Origin: Marivita sp.
Lineage (GTDB): Bacteria > Pseudomonadota > Alphaproteobacteria > Rhodobacterales > Rhodobacteraceae
NCBI RefSeq assembly: GCF_020055635.1
Contig: NZ_JAIPUT010000046.1
Span: 1-35,727 of the forward strand
Direction of reading: 5' to 3'
Length of the DNA: 35,727 nucleotides
A program made the position numbers and the translations under genes. This document shows, one piece after another, positions 1 to 7,981 of the stretch. The notes beneath the pieces are model-generated. The model worked only from the letters and a program-made list of their open reading frames with translations. It made no database searches and was not told where the DNA came from. Numbering within the stretch: position 1 is the stretch's first letter; each line of letters opens with the position of its first letter.

Positions 1-808
1 TCAGGTCCTGCACATAGATCACGGCGGGATCGCCCTTGGCGTCATGCTTGGGTTTCATCCCGTGATCGGCCGTCACCACGATGGCCGCGCCCATCGCATC
101 CAGCTCGGCCAGATAGCGATCGAACATGGCGTAGAAATCCTTGGCGCCCTGCTCATCGGGGGCGAACTTGTGCTGGATGTAATCGGTGGTGGACAGGTAC
201 ATCAGGTCCGGTTTCCACTCTTTCAGCAGCTTTACACCAGCAGCGAAGACAAATTCCGACAGCTCGGCGGAATAGACCTCGGGCACCGGCATACCGAGCC
301 AGTCGCTGGCCTTCTCGATGCCGTGTTCGGCTTTGGTCGTGTCGCCGGATCGCTCGGAGGAAAACGCAATTGCGCGGTCTTCGTCGAACTTCAGACCCGC
401 GCCCAGTAACGCGCGCAGCTTGTCTTTGGCAGTGACAACGGCGACCCGTGCGCCAGCGTCGTAGAACTTGGAGAATACGGTGGGCGCACGGAGGAAGCGC
501 ACGTCGTTCATCATCACCTCTTCGCCGGTTTCCGGTTCACACAGGAAGTTGCCGCAGATGCCGTGCACCGATGGCGGGCGGCCCGTGGCGATGCTCATGT
601 TGTTGGGGTTGGTGAAGGACGGGATCACCGAATGGGCCAGTCGGTCTGTGCCGGTTTCGCGAATGCGCTTGAGCGTCGGCATCAGCCCTTCGGCGATGGC
701 GACCTCAAGATATTCGGGTTCGCAGCCATCCAGACAGATCGCGATCGCGCAGGTTTTGGGCGCGGGGTAGGTGCGGTCATTTGCGACCACGGGGTTCTCA
801 ATCGGCAT
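1..808 (-). CDS. phnA: Phosphonoacetate hydrolase PhnA, C-terminal part beyond window
   Basis: Phosphonoacetate hydrolase cleaves the C-P bond of phosphonoacetate to acetate and phosphate; it is a zinc enzyme of the alkaline phosphatase superfamily. The 269 visible residues carry the family's metal site. I see D27 in AICLDGCEP, the threonine nucleophile T66 in PSFTNPNN, D209 and H213 in STTDYIQHKF, and D248-H249 in VTADHGM. All sit a constant two residues before the positions I recall for the Sinorhizobium meliloti enzyme. The remaining C-terminal residues, including the last zinc-binding His, lie outside the left edge. The ATG at 808 is preceded by AGGAAG and lies 10 nt after the phnW stop, so the two genes form an operon. 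The gene name refers to this hydrolase, not to the unrelated E. coli PhnA. Confidence 0.93.
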   Translation of the reverse strand, partial: MPIENPVVANDRTYPAPKTCAIAICLDGCEPEYLEVAIAEGLMPTLKRIRETGTDRLAHSVIPSFTNPNNMSIATGRPPSVHGICGNFLCEPETGEEVMMNDVRFLRAPTVFSKFYDAGARVAVVTAKDKLRALLGAGLKFDEDRAIAFSSERSGDTTKAEHGIEKASDWLGMPVPEVYSAELSEFVFAAGVKLLKEWKPDLMYLSTTDYIQHKFAPDEQGAKDFYAMFDRYLAELDAMGAAIVVTADHGMKPKHDAKGDPAVIYVQDL

Positions 809-818
809 ATCTCTTCCT

Positions 819-2000
819 TCAGGCGGCGAGTTTCTTGCGTTCTTCCAAAGCGGCGGCAGGCGGGGCCGCGCTGCTGACCTTCATGTCTTTCAGGGCGTCG
901 CGGGCGGCATCCACCACGCGGCGCATCACGTGTTCATCCATCTGCCCGATCACCCCGATGCGGAAGCTGTCCACCACGGTCAGCTTGCCGGGATAGATGA
1001 TGAAACCACGTTTCTTCATGGCCTCATAGAAGGCCTGAAAGCTGAAGTTCGGATCGGCGGGGCAGAAGAAGGTCACGATGATCGGACTGAGCCAGCGGTC
1101 GGCCAGCAATGTCTCGAACCCCAGATCGCGCATGCCCTGCACGATCACGTCGCGGTTGCGGGTGTAGCGCGCGCCACGTGCGGGCACACCGCCTTCAGCT
1201 TCGTGCAGGTCCAGCGCCTTGAGGAAGGCGGCGACCACATGGGTGGGCGGCGTAAAGCGCCATTGGCCGGTCTTTTCCATCGTGGCCCATTGGGCGTGTA
1301 CGTCCAGCGACAGCGAGTGCGAGTTGCCCTTGGACGCCATGATCTCGTCCTTGCGGGCGATGACAAAGCCGAAGCCGGGGACACCCTCGATACATTTGTT
1401 GGCCGAGGACACGAAGGCGGCGCAGTTGAGTTTGACGGGGTCCAGAGGCAGGGCACCAAAGGCGGACATGCTGTCGATCAGCAGCTTGCGCCCGGCGGCC
1501 TGCGTCGCCTGCGCGATTTCCTCGACCGGGTTCAGGATACCGCTGGAGGTCTCGCAATGGATCGCCAGCACATGGGTGATGGCAGGATCATCGGCGAGGA
1601 CGGCAGCAACCTCGTCCCCGCGCGGTGGAAGGTAGTCGCCCTTGTCGAGCAGGTGACAGGATCGCCCGAGGTAATCCAGCGTTTGCGCCGCACGCAGGCC
1701 GTAGGCGCCGTTCGACAGGATAAGCACCTTGCCGTCGCGGGGCACGAAGCTGCCCAGCATCGCCTCGACGCAATAGCTGCCCGAGCCCTGGATCGGAACG
1801 CAGTCGTAGTCCGGCGCACCGTCACCGATCAGGGCCAGCAAGCGGCTCCGCATGGTCTTGGTCATGGTGCGGAAATCGTCATCCCAGCTGCCCCAATCCT
1901 TCAACATCTCCTGCTTTACGGCATAGGATGTGGTCAGCGGGCCGGGCGTCAGAAGATACGGCTCCCCAAGTCTGGGATCGGGCAGAGGCGGGACAGGCAT
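819..2000 (-). CDS. phnW: 2-aminoethylphosphonate--pyruvate transaminase PhnW
   Basis: PhnW moves the amino group of 2-aminoethylphosphonate to pyruvate, giving phosphonoacetaldehyde and alanine. It is a cytoplasmic PLP enzyme of aminotransferase class V. The N-terminal [10 protein letters not shown] signature, the [11 protein letters not shown] segment and the PLP lysine in [15 protein letters not shown] (about K202 from the chosen start) identify it. I chose the ATG at 2000 because GGAG lies 7 nt upstream; an in-frame ATG at 2033 would add 11 residues but has only a weak ribosome site. The product is 393 aa, within the family range. Because phnA follows directly, phosphonoacetaldehyde is expected to be oxidised to phosphonoacetate (PhnY type) rather than hydrolysed by PhnX. 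No phnY is in the window; it may lie past the left edge. Confidence 0.95.
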   Translation of the reverse strand: MPVPPLPDPRLGEPYLLTPGPLTTSYAVKQEMLKDWGSWDDDFRTMTKTMRSRLLALIGDGAPDYDCVPIQGSGSYCVEAMLGSFVPRDGKVLILSNGAYGLRAAQTLDYLGRSCHLLDKGDYLPPRGDEVAAVLADDPAITHVLAIHCETSSGILNPVEEIAQATQAAGRKLLIDSMSAFGALPLDPVKLNCAAFVSSANKCIEGVPGFGFVIARKDEIMASKGNSHSLSLDVHAQWATMEKTGQWRFTPPTHVVAAFLKALDLHEAEGGVPARGARYTRNRDVIVQGMRDLGFETLLADRWLSPIIVTFFCPADPNFSFQAFYEAMKKRGFIIYPGKLTVVDSFRIGVIGQMDEHVMRRVVDAARDALKDMKVSSAAPPAAALEERKKLAA

Positions 2001-2065
2001 GGCGCGGCTCCGTTGGTCGGCATCGCCAGTCATATGCGCCGCAAAGCCCCATATGTAAAATCTTT

Positions 2066-2095
2066 GTTCTCTATCGAATTATAGGCTAGGCTTAT
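2066..2095. promoter_or_regulatory. Candidate LysR operator in the phnW/lysR divergent promoter
   Basis: The AT-rich gap between phnW and the LysR gene holds ATAGG-CTAGG-CTTAT at 2081-2095, an imperfect dyad that includes T2082-N11-A2094, the classic LysR box form. It overlaps CTATCGAATTATAG (2071-2084), itself a CTAT-N6-ATAG dyad. A closely similar pair of elements lies in front of the phosphonate monoester hydrolase gene (2994-3017). Read in the direction of phnW, the box centre is about 88 nt upstream of the phnW ATG. Binding by the adjacent LysR protein is inferred. Confidence 0.55.
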
Positions 2096-2118
2096 GGAAC
2101 CTTAATACGGAGCGGTCG

Positions 2119-2997
2119 ATGCGGTACAGCCAGTTGCGTGCGTTCCATAACGTCGCCTTGCACGGGGGGTTCTCCCGCGCGGCGCGGGCGCTCAATATTT
2201 CGCAACCCTCCGTATCGGATCAGGTGCGCCAGCTTGAACAGCGCCATGACGTGCTCTTGTTTTCACGCGAAGCTCGGCAGGTGCAGATGACAGCCGCCGG
2301 AGAAGCATTGTTCCGGCTGACAAGCGAGATGTTCGAAGTCGAAGAACGGATCGCCGCGCTTTTCGATGAAAACCGAAAGGCCCTTTCGGGGCATCTGCGG
2401 ATCATGGCCGACTCTGCGATGCACGTCACCGAAGCCGTGCGGCGCTTTCGGGAATCCAGTCCGGACGTGTTTGTCACCATCCGCACCGGGAACACGGAAG
2501 ACCTGCTGCGGCGCCTGCGCAATTACGAAGCCGAGATCGGGGTCGTCGGAAATTCCATTTCGGCGGCCGATCTCGACTCGGTCGATCTGGGGCGGACTCC
2601 GATCCTTGGTTTGGTCGCCAAGGGATATTTCCCGGAGGGCACGGGCCAACTGCGGTTTCGTGATCTCGGCAACCATCCGTTGGTCTACCGCGAGCAGGGA
2701 TCCCGGACACGTGCGCAGGTCGAGGAAGAAGCGGCGCGGCTTGATCTTGACCTAGTGCCGGCGATTGAGGTCGAAGGCCGTGAAGCGATGCGCGAAGTGG
2801 TGGCGTCAGGCGCGGGGATCGGCTTTATCAGCGAAGCCGAGTTCGGTCATGATCGGCGGCTACAGGCGATACCGTTTGCGGATGTCGATATCGGGATGTG
2901 GGAATCCCTGGTGACCTTGTCGGCGCGGCGGGACGTTCCGTTGATCCGGGGCTTTCTGAAAGCGGTTCAACGATCTCTGGCGGAGCCAGATATATAG
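2119..2997 (+). CDS. LysR-family transcriptional regulator, probably of the phosphonate genes
   Basis: This 292-residue protein is a full-length LysR regulator. Residues 1-60 form the winged helix-turn-helix, with LHGGFSRAARALNISQPSVS as the recognition region. The linker helix follows, and from about residue 90 the type-2 periplasmic-binding-like effector domain runs to the end, including GREAMREVVASGAGIGFISE. The ATG at 2119 has GGAG 6 nt upstream. It is divergent from phnWA and co-directional with the downstream hydrolase, the usual layout for a LysR activator of its neighbours. The TAG stop lies inside the second candidate LysR box. The effector is likely 2-aminoethylphosphonate or a related metabolite, but nothing in the sequence proves this. 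Confidence 0.9.
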   Translation: MRYSQLRAFHNVALHGGFSRAARALNISQPSVSDQVRQLEQRHDVLLFSREARQVQMTAAGEALFRLTSEMFEVEERIAALFDENRKALSGHLRIMADSAMHVTEAVRRFRESSPDVFVTIRTGNTEDLLRRLRNYEAEIGVVGNSISAADLDSVDLGRTPILGLVAKGYFPEGTGQLRFRDLGNHPLVYREQGSRTRAQVEEEAARLDLDLVPAIEVEGREAMREVVASGAGIGFISEAEFGHDRRLQAIPFADVDIGMWESLVTLSARRDVPLIRGFLKAVQRSLAEPDI

Positions 2998-3017
2998 GTT
3001 TTACCTATCGAACTATA
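2994..3017. promoter_or_regulatory. Candidate LysR operator upstream of the phosphonate monoester hydrolase
   Basis: ATAGG-TTTTA-CCTAT at 2994-3008 is a perfect five-base inverted repeat with T2995-N11-A3007, a textbook LysR box. It runs directly into CTATCGAACTATA (3005-3017), which matches CTATCGAATTATA at 2071-2083 in 12 of 13 bases. The box overlaps the stop codon of the LysR gene, and its centre is 80 nt upstream of the preferred start of the hydrolase. That distance is close to the one in front of phnW, which suggests both target genes are controlled by the same protein. Confidence 0.6.
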
Positions 3018-3080
3018 TAAATGACCTCTCTTTACATATGAATACCGCTTGGCATGATCAGACCAATCCTGGGAAATGCC

Positions 3081-4580
3081 GTGACCAAGACCAAGCTGAA
3101 TACACTTTTCATCGTGATCGACCAGTTGCGCGCGGACTGCGTGTTCGGGGCATTGGGCGCCCATCTTGATCTCCCGAATATCCGGGCATTGGCGCGTGAT
3201 GCGGTGTCGTTTGAAAATCATTATTCGGTCGCGTCGCCCTGCGGTCCGTCGCGCGTGTCGCTGCTGACGGCGCAATACACGTCGAACCATGGCGCGACCC
3301 GCAATGGCACACCTCTCAAGCGCGATACTCCGAACCTGGCATCTGTGCTGCGGGACGATGGCCTTGACCCGCTGCTGTTTGGCTATACCGACACGGCGCA
3401 GGATCCGCGTTTCCTGCCGCCCGATGATCCGCGGCTGTTTTCCTACGAGGAAGTCATGCCCGGTTTCTCCGAGGTGCTGCGGATGCGGCTGGAGGGGGAT
3501 TCTCGGGCGTGGGAAGAAAACCTGCGCGCCAATGGCTATGACGTGCCACCTTATCCCGAGCTTTATCGTCCTGCCGGCGACACCCCCGATGCGCCCGCGC
3601 TTTATGCTGCCGAGCACAGCGATACCGCGTTTCTGACCGACCGGACCATCGCCGATCTCGATGCGCGGGAGCCGGGCTGGTTTGCCCTGCTGACCTATAT
3701 CCGCCCGCACCCGCCTTTCGTGGCACCCGCGCCATATCACGCGATGTATGACGCCAAGGACATGCCGTCGGCCAAGACCGCTGACGACCCGGACTGGCAT
3801 CCCTTTGTGACCACGGCGCGGAACAAGGCGTCGGTTGCGTCTACGGTCGTCGGCTTTCCGGATCTGGCCGCCTCGGATGAGACCACGCGGATGATCCGCA
3901 AGCTGTATTTCGGCCTCGCGACCGAGGTGGATCATCACATCGGCCGGCTAATCTCGTGGCTCAGGGAAAGCGGGCAATATGACAACACTCTGATCGTGCT
4001 GACCGCCGATCATGGCGAAATGCTGGGCGATTACGGTCTTTGGGGCAAGATGACCTTCCACGATGCGGCCTTCCATGTGCCGCTGATCATTCGCAACCCG
4101 CAAAGCCCTGCGCGCGGTGCCGTCGTCACAGCACCGACGGAGTCGACGGATGTCACGCCGACGATCCTTGACTGTCTTGGGCTGGATGCACCGCATTCCA
4201 TGGATGGGCGAAGCCTCAAGCCGTTTCTCGAAGGCAGGACCCCAAAGGACTGGAAACAGATCACGGTGTCCGAACTGGACTTCGGGAATCCGCTGGTTCC
4301 GACCGCCTGGCAGAGCGCGCATGGCCTGACGTCCGACGCGGCGAATCTTTCCGTTCTGCGCAAAGAATCGCTGCGCTATGTGCAGTTTGCCGGAGGGTTG
4401 CCGCCTATCCTTATGGATGTATCGGACGGCACCGAAACGCGGAATCTGACAAAAAAACCGGCACATGTGCAGACAATGCTTGATTTGATGCACGAATTGC
4501 TTTGCCATCGAATGGTTAATTCGGATGGCACATTTTCGAAGACACTGATTACCGAGGATGGCGTTAAGGTGGCCTCGTGA
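3081..4580 (+). CDS. Phosphonate monoester hydrolase / sulfatase-family enzyme
   Basis: This alkaline-phosphatase-superfamily hydrolase resembles the Rhizobium and Burkholderia phosphonate monoester hydrolases (PMH), which cleave the ester bond of phosphonate monoesters and some phosphate and sulfate esters. The FIVIDQLRAD segment supplies the first metal aspartate. C54 in SPCGPSR is the CxPSR site converted to formylglycine in this family. LTADHGEMLGDYGLWGK supplies the second Asp-His pair. The product is 499 aa from the GTG at 3081, which has GGGAA just upstream; an ATG at 3054 would add nine residues without a clear ribosome site. PMH and type I sulfatases cannot be separated with certainty by eye. 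Location between phnWA/LysR and an ABC importer, with a shared operator, favours a phosphonate ester substrate. Maturation needs a formylglycine-generating enzyme encoded elsewhere. Confidence 0.82.
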   Translation: MTKTKLNTLFIVIDQLRADCVFGALGAHLDLPNIRALARDAVSFENHYSVASPCGPSRVSLLTAQYTSNHGATRNGTPLKRDTPNLASVLRDDGLDPLLFGYTDTAQDPRFLPPDDPRLFSYEEVMPGFSEVLRMRLEGDSRAWEENLRANGYDVPPYPELYRPAGDTPDAPALYAAEHSDTAFLTDRTIADLDAREPGWFALLTYIRPHPPFVAPAPYHAMYDAKDMPSAKTADDPDWHPFVTTARNKASVASTVVGFPDLAASDETTRMIRKLYFGLATEVDHHIGRLISWLRESGQYDNTLIVLTADHGEMLGDYGLWGKMTFHDAAFHVPLIIRNPQSPARGAVVTAPTESTDVTPTILDCLGLDAPHSMDGRSLKPFLEGRTPKDWKQITVSELDFGNPLVPTAWQSAHGLTSDAANLSVLRKESLRYVQFAGGLPPILMDVSDGTETRNLTKKPAHVQTMLDLMHELLCHRMVNSDGTFSKTLITEDGVKVAS

Positions 4581-4814
4581 CCCGAAGCACTGTCATGGAT
4601 CTGTCACGATTGGCAGGGATACAAGGCCCGGCTGTTCACGCACCGGCTGGGGATACAAAGGAGACAACACGCCGGAGTTCAGTCCGTGGCGCGACACTGT
4701 CTGCCAGAGTGTCCGCGCGTGAGTCCGGACATCCGAAATGACCGGCTGTGAAAACGGACCGGGACAAGAAGGGGGAACAGCCCCCGTCACCACTTGGAAC
4801 CAACAGGAGAGACA
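4581..4814 (+). other. Non-coding leader between hydrolase and ABC importer
   Basis: This 234-bp gap shows no convincing gene. It contains two near-identical short direct repeats, GGGATACAAGG (4616-4626) and GGGATACAAAGG (4650-4661), and three copies of CCGGCTG (4628, 4643, 4743). A small GC hairpin, GGGGG-aacag-CCCCC, sits at 4771-4785 shortly before the start of the binding-protein gene. The gap is long enough for a separate importer promoter, but no clear -35/-10 pair or copy of the LysR-type dyad was found. Confidence 0.4.
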
Positions 4815-6854
4815 ATGAAACGGATCCTACTTTCAGGCGTGGCCTTGATTGCGCTTCCGGCAGCGGCCTATGCCAATTGCCCGGCAATCACGATGGCCGA
4901 CATGCAGGGTATCGACCCCGGTGAATACCCCCAGCAATATGAACTGAGTGCCTTTCAAGAGGCAGCCGGTTGCTCCATGGAGTTCAAGGCGAACCCCGAG
5001 ATCGACGCGCTGAACGCGCAGATCAAGGGAAACCCCGAGCTGCCGCCGCTGTCAGAGCGTCTTCCGGCGGAACCGCTTGTGATGGTGCCGTATGACAGCA
5101 TCGGTCAGTATGGCGGTGAATTGAACGCCCTGTCCAACGCGACCGAAGCGGGCACTTCGGACTTTTTGTCCGTGCGCCACGTGAACCTGGTGCGCTATTC
5201 CGACGACCTTCAGACGATCGTTCCGAACATCGCGAAGTCCTGGGAATGGAATGACGATTACACACAGCTGACCTTCACCCTGCGCGAAGGACACAAGTGG
5301 TCCGACGGAGAGCCGTTCACCAGCGCCGACGTGGCGTTCTGGCACGACAACCTAATGCTGGACACGAACATCTACGAACAGCCCCGCGACTATGTCACGG
5401 TCGGCGGCGAAACGATGACGGTCGAGACACCGGATGACGTGACGGTGATCTTCAACCTGCCGGGGCCCAAGCCGGGTCTTCTGACGCATTTCGCGACCAC
5501 CTATGCGCCGGGCTTCCAGCCGAAGCATTTTCTTGGTCAGTTCCATCCGGACATCAACCCGGATGCCGACAGCTATGCGCAGTCCCTGGGCTTCGAGAAT
5601 GGCTATGATGCCATCCTCGCCTATTACGGCAACTCGGACTGGACAGATACGCCGACGCCGATGCTGTCGCGCTCGGATATCGTCGACGGCTTGCCCAAGG
5701 CCACGATGCCGACGCTGGAATCGCATATCTACATCACCGACACCACCGAGGGTCGGAAACTGGTGGCCAACCCCTATTTCCACCAGGTCGACACCACCGG
5801 TCAGCAGCTTCCGTATATCTCGACGCAGGACGAGCTTTACATCAACGACAACGAAGTGCGCATCCTCAAGCTGGTGAACGGCGAAGTGGATTACAAATCG
5901 CAATCCGTGCGTCTCGAGTCCGTGCCGTTGCTGCTGGAAAACCAGGAAAAGGGCAACTACGCGATCCAGCTCAAGCCGACAGTCGGCATGCCCGCCTTCA
6001 GCTTCAACTTCACCATCGAAGACGAAGCCAAGCGCGCGGTCTACAATGACATCCGGTTCCGCGAAGCGATGTCTCTGGCCATCAACCGGGACGAATTGAA
6101 CGAGATCGCCTATTTCGGTCAGGGCACACCCAGTCAGATCGCACCGTTCAACCCGGCGCCCAGTTTCGTTGATCCCAGCTGGGAAACCTACAAGGCCGAG
6201 TTCGATCCCGACACGTCAAAGGCGCTGCTTGACGAGATCGGTATGGTCGATGTCGATGGCGACGGGTTCCGTGAGCTGCCGAACGGCGACAAGGTCACGC
6301 TGAACATGCAGTTCTCGACCCAGGGCATCGCCGGGGCGGTGGTTGAACTTGTCGGTCAGAACTGGGCCGATGTCGGTGTGCAGACGCAGGTCAAGGAAGT
6401 GACCCCGGATGAATACCGGTCTGCCCAATCGGCCAACAACCTCGATGTGGGCCTGTGGCAATACGGGGCACCGCTGGCGATCCACCTGGGCCTGAACAGC
6501 TTCTTCCGTCCGCCGTTCGGGACCTATTTCGAACACCGTACCGGGATGCTCTGGGCGGAATGGCTGGATACAGATGGCGCGTCAGGCGTGGAGCCGCCGG
6601 AATGGGCCAAGAAGCTGGCCGCCGATATCGACGCGTTCCAGTCGGCCGTTCCCGGCACGCCGGAATCCGACGCGCTGGGTGCCGGTCTTGTCGAGAATTT
6701 CGTCGGCAACATGGTGATGATCGGCACGGTGAAAGCGCCCGAACCGATCTATGCCAGCAACAACCTCAAGAACTTTACCGAGTTCCGGACATGGTCCTAT
6801 GAATATTACCGGACCTACCCCTACCGCGCGACGCAGTGGTGGCTGGACGAATAA
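4815..6854 (+). CDS. ABC importer periplasmic solute-binding protein, family 5
   Basis: This 679-residue protein is a family 5 (DppA/OppA-like) extracytoplasmic binding protein. A signal peptide covers about residues 1-20, MKRILLSGVALIALPAAAYA, with likely cleavage before NCPA. The family core follows, with LRYSDD-like and WSDGEPFTSADVAFW segments and later DIRFREAMSLAINRDELN. It is longer than typical DppA (about 530 aa), placing it in the large-ligand subgroup. Two cysteines near the mature N-terminus (C22, C53) could form a disulfide; there is no lipobox. The ATG at 4815 follows AGGAGAG; upstream in-frame codons lack a ribosome site. It heads a five-gene importer cluster. Ligand class cannot be read from sequence; context suggests an organic phosphonate, with oligopeptides or sugars as alternatives. 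Confidence 0.9.
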   Translation: MKRILLSGVALIALPAAAYANCPAITMADMQGIDPGEYPQQYELSAFQEAAGCSMEFKANPEIDALNAQIKGNPELPPLSERLPAEPLVMVPYDSIGQYGGELNALSNATEAGTSDFLSVRHVNLVRYSDDLQTIVPNIAKSWEWNDDYTQLTFTLREGHKWSDGEPFTSADVAFWHDNLMLDTNIYEQPRDYVTVGGETMTVETPDDVTVIFNLPGPKPGLLTHFATTYAPGFQPKHFLGQFHPDINPDADSYAQSLGFENGYDAILAYYGNSDWTDTPTPMLSRSDIVDGLPKATMPTLESHIYITDTTEGRKLVANPYFHQVDTTGQQLPYISTQDELYINDNEVRILKLVNGEVDYKSQSVRLESVPLLLENQEKGNYAIQLKPTVGMPAFSFNFTIEDEAKRAVYNDIRFREAMSLAINRDELNEIAYFGQGTPSQIAPFNPAPSFVDPSWETYKAEFDPDTSKALLDEIGMVDVDGDGFRELPNGDKVTLNMQFSTQGIAGAVVELVGQNWADVGVQTQVKEVTPDEYRSAQSANNLDVGLWQYGAPLAIHLGLNSFFRPPFGTYFEHRTGMLWAEWLDTDGASGVEPPEWAKKLAADIDAFQSAVPGTPESDALGAGLVENFVGNMVMIGTVKAPEPIYASNNLKNFTEFRTWSYEYYRTYPYRATQWWLDE

Positions 6855-6868
6855 GGGTCATTGACCTT

Positions 6869-6895
6869 GCCACGGGCGGTTCTGCCGCCCGTGGC
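6869..6895 (+). terminator. Strong hairpin between binding-protein and permease genes
   Basis: GCCACGGGCGG (6869-6879) pairs perfectly with CCGCCCGTGGC (6885-6895) around a 5-nt loop, 14 nt after the binding-protein stop, followed by GTTTCTC. The U tract is poor, so this is more likely an attenuating or mRNA-stabilising stem than a full terminator. Such stems are known to raise binding-protein level over the membrane subunits. Confidence 0.6.
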
Positions 6896-6972
6896 GTTTC
6901 TCAAGAATGAAAGCTGTCTGAAAGGCACACCGGATCAACCGGAGGCGCAGACGCAACCCAGGGGCAAGCTTC

Positions 6973-7977
6973 ATGTTGAATTTTGCGCGCTTCGTGATGA
7001 CACGTGCAGTGCTGGCGATGATCACGCTGATCATCGTGTCGCTGGTCGTGTTCTCGCTCATGGAGCTGGTGCCGGGCGATTGTGCCGAACGGTATCTCGC
7101 GTTCAAGAACACCCAGGGCTCGGGAATTTCAGCCGCCGATATCGAGAACGAGCGCATCCGGCTCGGGCTTGACCGGCCATTCCTCGAACGCTGGGGCAAA
7201 TGGATCGTGAACGCCTTCCAGGGTGAATTCGGGGACAGCTGCATCCTGCGTGTGAACATCGCCCAGCTTCTGGGCGACAAGTTCTGGATCTCGTTGGGGC
7301 TGTGCCTTGCGTCGCTCGCGCTGGCCTACGCGATTGCCCTGCCGGTCGGCATCATCGCCGCCGCATCGGACAACGCGGTTCTCAACAATTCGCTTCGCCT
7401 GTTCAGCTATCTTGGTCTGGCGCTGCCGAACTTCCTGCTGGCGCTGATGATCATGCTGTTCTCGACGGTCTATTTCGGAGACACGCTGACGGGGCTCTTC
7501 TCGGCCGAATACCGCGATGCGGACTGGAGTTGGGGGCGGGTCGTGGACCTGCTCAGCAATGCCTGGCTGCCCATCTTCATCCTTGGCTGGTCGGCCACCG
7601 CCTTTGCGCTGCAAACCGTGCGCGCGCTGATGTCCGACGAGATCGGCAAGCTTTATGTCACGGCCGCATCGGCGCGGGGGGTGCACGGGCGCAAACTCTT
7701 GTGGAATTACCCGGCGCGGCACGCGCTGGGGCCGATCGTCAACAGCCTTGGCTTCGATCTCAACCGCATCTTCAACGAATTGCCGATCGTGGCGCTGATC
7801 CTGACGCTGACCGAAGCGGGGTCGCTTCTGATCGAGGCGCTGGCCCGGTCGAATGACCAGCAGCTTGCCGGTGCGATCATCTTCCTTCTGACCGCGTCCA
7901 TCGTGACGCTGAATTTCCTGACGGACGTCATGCTTGCGGCTCTTGATCCGCGCGTCCGCAAGAGCATCGTGAGGTGA
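6973..7977 (+). CDS. ABC importer permease, DppB type
   Basis: This is the first transmembrane subunit of the family 5 importer (334 aa). It has an N-terminal membrane helix (about residues 10-30), a periplasmic stretch of about 70 residues, and then the conserved core of five helices. The ABC-coupling loop is present around residues 220-250, in the region of ASARGVHGRKLL. The periplasmic stretch has two cysteines, C37 and C90. Its ATG has GGGG upstream. The next permease gene starts 4 nt after its stop, consistent with one transcript and paired synthesis. It lies in the inner membrane and forms the translocation channel with the second permease. Confidence 0.92.
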   Translation: MLNFARFVMTRAVLAMITLIIVSLVVFSLMELVPGDCAERYLAFKNTQGSGISAADIENERIRLGLDRPFLERWGKWIVNAFQGEFGDSCILRVNIAQLLGDKFWISLGLCLASLALAYAIALPVGIIAAASDNAVLNNSLRLFSYLGLALPNFLLALMIMLFSTVYFGDTLTGLFSAEYRDADWSWGRVVDLLSNAWLPIFILGWSATAFALQTVRALMSDEIGKLYVTAASARGVHGRKLLWNYPARHALGPIVNSLGFDLNRIFNELPIVALILTLTEAGSLLIEALARSNDQQLAGAIIFLLTASIVTLNFLTDVMLAALDPRVRKSIVR

Positions 7978-7981
7978 CGCC

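Noticed and set aside
771-2084. Plus-strand open frame of about 437 codons over phnW
   Set aside because: phnW on the minus strand has clear catalytic motifs and a ribosome site. The plus frame is a GC-bias shadow.
4616-4661. Short direct repeats GGGATACAA(A)GG and CCGGCTG as operator or mobile-element ends
   Set aside because: They are only 7-12 bases, have no matching inverted ends, and do not resemble the LysR-type dyad. Chance is likely.
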